NCBI GenBank assembly: GCA_034766995.1
Contig: CM068323.1
Coordinates: 4,720,467 to 4,784,466, forward strand
DNA length: 64,000 nucleotides
Reading direction: 5' to 3'
Origin: Acanthacorydalis orientalis
Taxonomy: Eukaryota; Arthropoda; Insecta; Megaloptera; Corydalidae
Below are positions 56,499 through 64,000 of the stretch, piece after piece. The notes under the pieces are model-generated. The model was not told the DNA's origin. It saw only the letters and a list, made by a program, of their open reading frames with translations, and did not search any database. Made by a program: the position numbers and the translations under genes. Within the stretch, counting starts at the first letter, position 1. Each line of letters begins with the position of its first letter.

Positions 56499-58105
56499 AT
56501 ATAAGCATGTTTTTAAATGCATTTAAATTGAAAAGAATTTGTTCATTTTAATTCTGTAAAACGTACTGAAAAGTGTGTGATATATATATATATATATATA
56601 ATTCTACTTTGTTTCGGTATCTAATAATTTATAAATGCATTTACAAACTGTCACCAATCTTAATATTCAATTATCACAATTCTGTGATCGATGTGAGGAT
56701 CAAATTGTTCATAGGTGGCTAGTCGGTCTTCTTTGTAAAGTCCACGTAGACAGCAGACGATTCCAGATGTATTTCGAACGATCAGTGAAGTGCCTGCTTT
56801 GTAAGTTATTCACGATGCATTAAATTCATTTGTTTGTAACCTAGCTACTAACAGACAGTTATTTTTTTTATATTATTCTTTATTAATTTTATACATTGCT
56901 AATTTATCAATTAGATTCATCTCTATTACATTTTGTACATAATTAGTTTATTAATTTGCACATTTGAAGCACTGTTTTGAATCTCATTCCATTGTTATAC
57001 TGAAACATTTTTCTGATTATAAACATCATTCAAGTGCTGAAAGTGATGTATTTTTTCCAGCTGAGAATTATCATTCACAATGCATACTGTACATTGTTTC
57101 AACAGAATGCATTTTGTTTTGTTTTCGTCGATTTGTATTTTATTTGAATACCAAAAAGTAAACAAACAAACATGTAATGGAAGCTTTATTTTACTTTTGC
57201 AGCTAAAATGAAAAATATTATAGAACTAGGCACAAATTTGTAAAAATAGTATTTAGATTTCCAACACACTTTTAATATTGAATTTATTATGAAATGTAAA
57301 CAATTCCAGACTTAAGAAACAGATATTGAAAGTGTATCTTACGATTTGTACTGTATTTCAATGCAATCATATTATACGTTCATTGTTAACTATATTAAAA
57401 GTCTGACATTAATCAAAAGATAATTTAGAACCGAAATCTCATAGTACATAATATGGAATATAATCAACAATGTTTGAAGATTAAATCTACTATAGCAGGG
57501 TCCATTTTAACATGAAATACTGCCTATACTTAAATAATATTTCAAAATATGAAAAATGTTTATATCAGTTTTTTAAACTATACCTTGGTTCAATAAATAA
57601 TATTATTTATTGGTGATGCATTTCTTTTATACGAAACAAATATTTTCAATTAAAATTAACGGATAATTCAACGGAAGCTTGGCACACAACACTTCCGCCA
57701 CAGATAAAGTAGGTCCACTTTCACTATCTCTACCATATCCCTACTATACCTATGCCGCACATTGGAGGATGGCATTTCTTCGGCGGAATATCTTGTTGAG
57801 AAAAATATCTTCATAATTGAATATTAAAATAAATGTATAAAAAAAACGTTACAATAGCATCTACGTTTCGTTTCACTTTTCTAATTGAATATAGAAATCG
57901 CGCGAAGACCACCAAAATTTAAATAAAAATCTTTTTGTGAAAGTCAACTTAATTTTCCATAAAACAGAAATTCAGTGTGTACTAGGGTATATAACTCGTG
58001 GCGTTTACTGCATCTATCTTTGTCTTTCTCGATAGTATCTGTTATTCGTTGACATTCTAATTAAAAACTAGTATTCATTTATAATTATGAAAAAACAGTT
58101 CACCA
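56050..58105 (-). repeat. U block, copy U4: right arm of the inverted duplication
   Basis: Read on the minus strand the landmarks appear in the same order as in U3. They are: CATAATTATAAATGAATACT (about 58090), TTGAAAATATTTGTTTCGTA (57650), TCAGACTTTTAATATAGTTA (57405), CCTAGTTCTATAATATTTTT (57230), AAATGTTTCAGTATAACAAT (57010), TGCTGTCTACGTGGACTTTA (56755), ATTGAAGTTATCAATTTGTC (56405) and CTTCAATTTTAATTAATGTA (56285). The arm carries its own TA/CA microsatellites (56219-56246 and 56415-56501). Confidence 0.75.
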
Positions 58106-58218
58106 GCAAGTTAAAATTTGATTGCAAATAATTTTAAATTATACTTAAAAAATATATTTTTATTTCTCAGTAACTTACATATGACAATAATAATGCAACT
58201 GAATTAAGAAAAAATTAT

Positions 58219-58222
<4 letters not shown>

Positions 58223-58278
<56 letters not shown>

Positions 58279-58285
58279 ATATATA
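58223..58285. repeat. (TA)n then (GT)n array
   Basis: TA tract passing into about 18 bp of GT repeats. Confidence 0.92.
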
Positions 58286-58380
58286 TAAATAAATATTTTT
58301 TTTCAAATTACTGCCATCGAACTGAGACCTCTAGTTCGATTTCTCGCATACACCATACATTCAAACACACACACACACAC

Positions 58381-58383
<3 letters not shown>

Positions 58384-58445
<62 letters not shown>
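58384..58445. repeat. (TA)n array at the Helitron-like tip
   Basis: Pure TA, preceded by CACACA and followed by ACACACATACAT and then the CTAGGGGG tip of H2. Confidence 0.92.
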
Positions 58446-58449
<4 letters not shown>

Positions 58450-58452
58450 ATC

Positions 58453-58732
58453 TAGGGGGCTTGGTCCCTACTCGCTTCACTCGCCAACCCATGGAGGGTT
58501 CCGCCACCGTTCGCTACGCTCACTCCACCGCATTGCTTCGCTCGTATCGTATCGCATATATCTATATAATCACTCACGGTCGGTTTTCACGGATTGTTGT
58601 ATATAGTTGCACATTTCATTACAGTTGTTATGATACCGATATCATACATTTTCATGTAACTTCGGGTGCTACCGTTGATAATAAATTTAATACGAAATCT
58701 CTACACGTTTTTTGTTCAATTTTGTTGAAGTA
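58453..58732 (-). mobile_element. Helitron-like 3' end, copy H2 (best preserved)
   Basis: On the minus strand the order is ACGTGTAGAGATTTCGTATT, TATGATATCGGTATCATAAC, GAGTGATTATATAGATATAT, then a GC-rich tract with repeated GAGCGTAGCGAAC-like motifs, and the tip GACCAAGCCCCCTAG. CTAG at the tip with a GC-rich, partly self-complementary segment before it fits a Helitron 3' terminus. (TA)n lies on one side and (TATC)n/(TA)n on the other. There is no coding frame. Confidence 0.5.
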
Positions 58733-58752
58733 TCTATCTATCTATCTATCTA

Positions 58753-58808
<56 letters not shown>
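58733..58808. repeat. (TATC)n then (TA)n array
   Basis: Six TATC units, then pure TA up to the truncated 5' end of the RTE copy. Confidence 0.92.
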
Positions 58809-58813
<5 letters not shown>

Positions 58814-60292
58814 AAAGAAATATATGCAATAAAGAATATGAAAAATGGAAGAGCAGCCGGAAATGATGGGTTAATAGCAGAAATTTTCAAGTTAGTAGGA
58901 GAAAAAACAGAAAAAGTTCTCGCTGATATATTCACTGCTTGTATACAAAAAAGAACTATCCCAGATAAATGGAATGAAGCCACCGTAATTCTTCTACACA
59001 AGAAAGGAGATAAAGAAGATTTGAAGAATTATCGGCCGATTAGTTTACTACCTACGATATATAAGATCTTTACAAAAATAATTTCGAAACGTCTACAAGT
59101 GCAACTAGATTTCGCCCAACCAAGGGAACAAGCAGGATTTAGAACCGGATTTAGTACAATGGATTATATTCAAGTAGTGAGAGAAGTAATAAGCCGGTCA
59201 AATGAATACCAAATACCAGTGTGTCTTGGATTTATAGACTACGAGAAGGCTTTTGACTCCATCACCACCTTGTCGGTAATATCTGCACTGAAGAATCAGG
59301 GCATAGAGGGCACATATATCGAGCTGCTAGATAACATCTATAAAAAAGCAACGATGTCGGTGAAGCTACATGAAGAAACAAGAAAGATAAAAATCGAGAA
59401 AGGTGTAAGACAGAGAGATGCAATTTCTCCGAAATTGTTTACTGCGGCCTTAGAAGAAGTATTCAAATCGCTCGACTGGGAGGACAAAGGAATCGAGATA
59501 AAGGGCGAAAGATTAAGCCATCTCCGGTTTGCCGATGATATAGTTATTTTCGCAAATACTCCGGAAGAGTTGCAAAAGAGAATAGAAGAACTAAACGATG
59601 CCAGTCAAAAAATCGGCCTCAACATGAATCATACAAAGACAAAAGTACTGTTCAATGCGTTTGTATGTCCGAAGAAAATTGAAATAAAAGGAACGGAAAT
59701 AGAAGAAGTCACGAAATATGTTTATCTAGGCCAGCTTATCAACAGAGATGGATCATTCACGGAAGAAGTAAATAGGAGAATAAAAATGGGATGGAGCTCT
59801 TTCGGACGAAACGCCTCAATATTTAAATCAACAATCCCACTCTGTTTAAAGAAAAAAGTATTCGATCAGTGTATACTACCGGTCCTTACCTACGGCAGCG
59901 AAACATGGGTGCTTAACGCCAAAATAGTTCAAAGACTCCAAACAACACAACGAAGTATGGAACGATGCATGTTGGGAATAACAAGAAGAGATAGAAAGAG
60001 AATAGAATGGATACGAAAACAAACAGGAGTCACAGATATAATAAGAAGAGTAAAGAGTCTGAAATGGTAATGGGCGGGACATGTCGCAAGAAGAGAAGAC
60101 AACCGATGGACAAGAGAGATTATTGACTGGGAACCAAGGAATATGAAAAGACCGAGAAAGAGACCAATGAACAGATGGGATAAGGATATTAAAAACTTTA
60201 TTGGAAAACTGTGGAAAAGAGAGGCACTGAATCGAACAAAATGGAAAATCATGGAAGAGGCCTTTATCCAGCAGTGGATTGACAGGGGCTGA
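58808..60292 (+). pseudogene. RTE-type non-LTR retrotransposon, longest copy
   Basis: 5'-truncated inside the polyprotein; the endonuclease is gone. Visible RT blocks: NMKNGRAAGNDGLIAEIFK, YRPISLLPTIYKIFTKIISK, QAGFRTGFSTMDYIQVV, LGFIDYEKAFDSI (catalytic Asp), GVRQRDAISPKLFTAALEEV (Gly of RQGD changed to Arg), SHLRFADDIVIFA (FADD) and YVYLGQLINRDGS. A single TAA at 60068-60070 replaces the Lys of LKWKWAGHVAR seen in the 36-kb copy. The frame then continues through WTREIIDWEPRN to IQQWIDRG-stop at 60292, followed by (GAT)n and (TA)n. Confidence 0.92.
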
Positions 60293-60304
60293 AGATGATG
60301 ATGA

Positions 60305-60354
<50 letters not shown>
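60293..60354. repeat. RTE (GAT)n tail and (TA)n array
   Basis: GATGATGATGATGAT passes without a gap into TA repeats. Confidence 0.92.
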
Positions 60355-60356
<2 letters not shown>

Positions 60357-60364
60357 GAAAACAA

Positions 60365-61815
60365 ACGCGAAAAAACACATTTTTCTTGCTTAAAATATCC
60401 AAATTGTTATAAAAATGACAACTATTTCATACTGTTCAATGCGTATTTTAATATTCTATATCATATCTTAGACAAAATTAACTTTTGTTCAGAATGGATA
60501 CCGAAAGTCACAAAAACCGCGAAAAACCCGCAGAAGTACACGTTTTTCTTGCTTAAAATAGTCAAATTGTTATAAAAATGGCAACTATTTCATACTATTC
60601 GATGCGTATTTTAATGTCCTATATCATATCTTAGACAAAATTAACATCGGTTTGTAATTAATACCGAAAAAGGCACAAAAACCGCGAAAAAACCGCAAAC
60701 GAACATGTTTTTCTTGCTTAAAATATCCAATTTGTTATAAAAATGGCAACTATTTCATATTGGTCGATGCGTATTTTATTGTTCTATATCATATCTTATA
60801 CAAAAATTAACACACATATATTCATAATTAACATCGGAGTGCATTGGATACCGAAAATGTGCAAAAAACCGCGAAAAGAACACGTTTTTTCGGGCTTAAA
60901 TTAGCCAAATTGATTATAAACTGGCAATATAATAATTGATTATAAACTGGCAATATTTCATACTGGTCGATGCGTATCTTAATGCTCTACATCATATCTT
61001 ATTCATAATTAACATCGGAGTGCATTGGATACCGAAAATGTGCAAAAAAACGCGAAAAGAACATGTTTTTCGGACTTAAATTATGCAAATTGTTTAAAAA
61101 CTCACAACTATTTCATACTGGTCGATGTGTATCTTAATGCTCTACATCATATCTTATTCATAATTAACATCGGAGTGCATTAGATACCGAAAATATGCAA
61201 AAAAACGCGACAAGAACACGTTTTTCGAGCTTAAATTATCCAAATTGCTTATAAACTGGCAATTATTTCATACTGGTCGATGCGTATCTTAATGCTCTAC
61301 ATCATATCTTAGTCATAATTAACATCGGAGTGCATTGGATACCGAAAATGTGCAAAAAACCGCGAAAAGAACACGTTTTTCGGGCTTAAATTATCCAAAT
61401 TGATTATAAACTGGCAACTATTTCATACTGGTCGATGCGTATCTTAATGCTCTACATCATATCTTATTCATAATTAACATCGGAGTGCATTAGATACCGA
61501 AAATGACCAAAAAACCGCGAAAAAAACATGTTTTTCGGACTTAAATTATGCAAATTGTTTAAAAACTGACAACTATTTCATACTGGTCAATGCGTATCTT
61601 AATGCTCTACATCATATCTTAGTCATAATTAACATCGGAGTGCATTAAGTACCGAAAATGTGCAAAAAACCGCGAAAAAAACACGTTTTTCGGGCTTAAG
61701 TTATCCAAATTATTTAAAAACTGGCAACTATTTCATACTGGTCGATGCGTGTGTTCATGCTCTATATCATATCTCAGTCATAATTAACATCGGAGTGCAT
61801 TAGGTACCTAAATGT
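60365..61815. repeat. Satellite array S2, period 164 changing to 155 bp
   Basis: The same unit as S1 (CATACTGGTCGATGCGTAT, ATTAACATCGGAGTGCATT, GATACCGAAAATGTGC, AACCGCGAAAA, CACGTTTTTC). The first two steps are about 164 bp. From 61011 the block AACATCGGAG recurs at 61166, 61321, 61476, 61631 and 61786, exactly 155 bp apart. Confidence 0.92.
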
Positions 61816-63048
61816 AATATCGCACAACGTTCGATGCGTCTTAAAATTATCTATCACCTGGTGTACAACTCCATTCGATTATTTGCCAAAGAGACCTAAT
61901 TTTGCCCGAAAAACCCATTTTTCAGCCGGTTTTTCGGCTATAACTAGTCGAAATTACGTGCGAAACGGCTAATATCGCACATCGTTAGATGCGTGTTAAA
62001 ATTATCTATCACGTGGTGTGCAATTCGATTCGATTATTTGCCAAAAAGACCTAATTTTTCCCGAAAAACCCATTTTTCAGCCGGTTTTTCGGCTATAACT
62101 AGTCGAAATTACGTGCGAAACGGCTAATATCGCACATCGTTAGATGCGTGTTAAAATTATCTATCACGTGGTGTGCAATTCGATTCGATTATTTGCCAAA
62201 AAGACCTAATTTTTCCCGAAAAACCCATTTTTCAGCCGGTTTTTCGGCTATAACTAGTCGAAATTACGTGCGAAACGGCTAATATCGCACATCGTTAGAT
62301 GCGTGTTAAAATTATCTATCACGTGGTGTGCAATTCGATTCGATTGTCTTCCAAGAACGACTAATTATGCCCGAAAAACCCATTTTTCAACCAGTTTTTC
62401 GGCCATAAGTAGTCGAAATTAAGTGCGAAACGGGTCATATCGCACATCGTTAGATGCGTCTTAAAATTATCTATCGCGTGGTGTGCAATTCGATTCGATT
62501 GTCTTCCAAGAACGACTAATTATGTCCGAAAAACCCATTTTTCAACCAGTTTTTCGGCCATAAGTAGTCGAAATTAAGTGTGAAACGGGTCATATCGCAC
62601 ATCGTTAGATGCGTCTTAAAATTACCTATCGCGTGGTGTGCAATCCGGTTCGATTATCTTCCAAAAAAGCCTAATTTTGCTCGAAAAACCCATTTTTCAA
62701 CCGGTTTTTCGGCTATAAATAGTCGAAATTACGTGCGAAGCGGCTAATATCGCACATCGTTAGATGCGTCTTAAAATTATCTATCACGTGGTGTGCAATT
62801 CGAATCGATTATTTGCCAAAAAGACCTAATTTTGCCCGAAAAACCTATTTGCAGCCGGTTTTTCGGCTATAAGTAGTCGAAATTAATTGCGAAACGGATC
62901 ATATCGCACATCGTTAGATGCGTCTTAAAATTATCTATCTCGTGGTGTGCAATTCGATTCGATTATCTTCCAAAAAAGCCTAATTTTGCCCGAAAAACCT
63001 ATTATTCAACCAGTTTTTCGGCCATAAGTAGTCGAACTTATCTATCTC
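61816..63048. repeat. Satellite array S3, 155-bp units
   Basis: The AATATCGCAC block (CATATCGCAC in some units) starts at 61816, 61971, 62126, 62281, 62436, 62591, 62746 and 62900, eight units of 155 bp (last step 154). Within a unit: GATGCGTCTTAAAATTATCT, GTGGTGTGCAATTCGATTCG, GAAAAACCCATTTTTCA, GGTTTTTCGGCTATAA. It is non-coding. Confidence 0.95.
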
Positions 63049-63054
63049 GTGGTG

Positions 63055-63715
63055 TGCACACAGACGAAGAACAGACCCGCACACACACACCCTCACACAC
63101 AGACCCACACACACACAGACCCACACACACAGACCCACACACACACAGACCCACACACACACAGACCCACACACACAGACCCACACACACACAGACCCAC
63201 ACAGACAGACCCACACAGACTCAGACCCACTCGGACACAGACCCACTCGGACACAGACCCACACGGACACAGACCCACACGGACACAGACCCACACGGAC
63301 ACAGACCCACACGGACACAGACCCACACGGACACAGACCCACACGGACACAGACCCACACGGACACAGACCCACACAGACACAGACCCACACAGAAACAG
63401 ACCCACACGGACACAGACCCACACGGACACAGAGTCAGGCCCACACACACACAACCCACACACACAGACCCACACACACAGACCCACACACACAGACCCA
63501 CACACACAGACCCACACACACAGACCCACACACACAGACCCACACACACATACCCACACACACATACCCACACAGACACAACACACACACACAGACACAG
63601 ACACACACAGACACAGACACACACACACACACACACAGACACACACACACACACTTACACCCACACACTTCACCCACACACTTCACCCACACCCACAAAC
63701 CCACACACACACACT
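63055..63715. repeat. CACA/GACCC minisatellite, almost without T on plus strand
   Basis: Units of about 14-16 bp such as ACACGGACACAGACCC and ACACACACAGACCC. Because T is nearly absent on the plus strand, few stop codons can form, so several frames on both strands stay open for 91-229 codons. These are not genes. Confidence 0.95.
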
Positions 63716-63718
63716 AAG

Positions 63719-64000
63719 ACAATGTCCAAAAATCGTCAGTTAACCCAAGTGATTTTTAGTGAATGTCCAAAAATCGTCCATCAACACGAGTCGTTTTTAG
63801 ACAATGTCCAAAAATCGTCCATCAACACGAGTCGTTTTTAGACAATGTCCAAAAATCGTCCATCAACACGAGTCGTTTTTAGACAATGTCCAAAAATCGT
63901 ATATCGGCACGAGTCATTTTTAGACAATGTCCAAAAATCGTCCATCAACACGAGTCGTTTTTAGACAATGTCCAAAAATCGTCCATCAACACGAGTCATT
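63719..64000. repeat. 41-bp tandem repeat, runs past window end
   Basis: ACAATGTCCAAAAATCGTCC, then ATCAACACGAGTCGTTTTTAG, with starts at 63719, 63760, 63801, 63842, 63883, 63924 and 63965. Confidence 0.95.

Noticed and set aside
56635..56823. 62-codon frame with several Cys as an exon with a GTAAGT-like donor
   Set aside because: It lies in the U4 arm; the homologous place in U3 (about 54690-54830) has no open frame, so coding is unlikely.
63049..63743. Frames of 91-229 codons rich in Thr-His-Pro or Cys-Val
   Set aside because: Stop codons can hardly form in a T-poor CA/GACCC minisatellite; frames are open on both strands and in several phases.

Overview
This window looks like insect nuclear DNA and is dominated by transposable-element remains. 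The evidence is very AT-rich intergenic sequence, dozens of (TA)n arrays, many mariner, Tc1, piggyBac and RTE relics, and one intron-containing gene for a secreted trypsin-like protease of the arthropod Snake/CLIP type. The order cannot be read from sequence alone. I see no rRNA, convincing tRNA, CRISPR array or prokaryotic gene.

Layout. 0-2.9 kb: end of a TTAA-flanked MITE, a 290-bp tandem pair and a mariner fossil. 2.9-12.7 kb: (TA)n arrays, Helitron-like 3' ends, a deleted mariner-A, a second TTAA MITE and two mariner-B fossils. 12.7-17.5 kb: Tc1 fossils, a 695-bp repeat and two mariner-A copies. 17.5-25 kb: large TA arrays, a DUF4817-type fossil, a mariner-C broken by a single stop, and a decayed mariner-D. 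25-30.2 kb: a Tc1 fossil split by a TTAA MITE, a piggyBac fossil and a full-length mariner-A. 31-37.8 kb: a mariner-E lacking its helix-turn-helix region, a 194-bp tandem repeat with hAT-like ends, a foldback element, an RTE retrotransposon and Helitron-like ends. 39-41.1 kb: a palindromic double mariner holding the only full-length open mariner transposase here, and a perfect hairpin. 41.8-50.45 kb: a broken TE-type gene, then the protease gene in four visible exons with splice phases that match and TE-filled introns. 51.4-58.1 kb: degenerate repeated blocks, including an ancient inverted duplication of about 2 kb per arm. 58.2-60.35 kb: a Helitron-like end and the longest RTE copy, inside TA arrays. 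60.4-64 kb: a satellite domain with 165/155-bp, 155-bp, CA-rich and 41-bp arrays.

Only the protease is a confident host gene. It has the Asp189-type pocket of a trypsin but a Leu before the IIGG activation site, so its zymogen should be cut by a chymotrypsin-like enzyme. Its signal peptide and any CLIP-domain exons must lie upstream, and I could not find them.

The signals most worth a second look are: the palindromic mariner, three RTE fragments each bounded on both sides by TA repeats, the foldback element made of tandem hairpins, an empty-site proof of TTAA targeting for a MITE, the satellite family that changes period, and the large inverted duplication.
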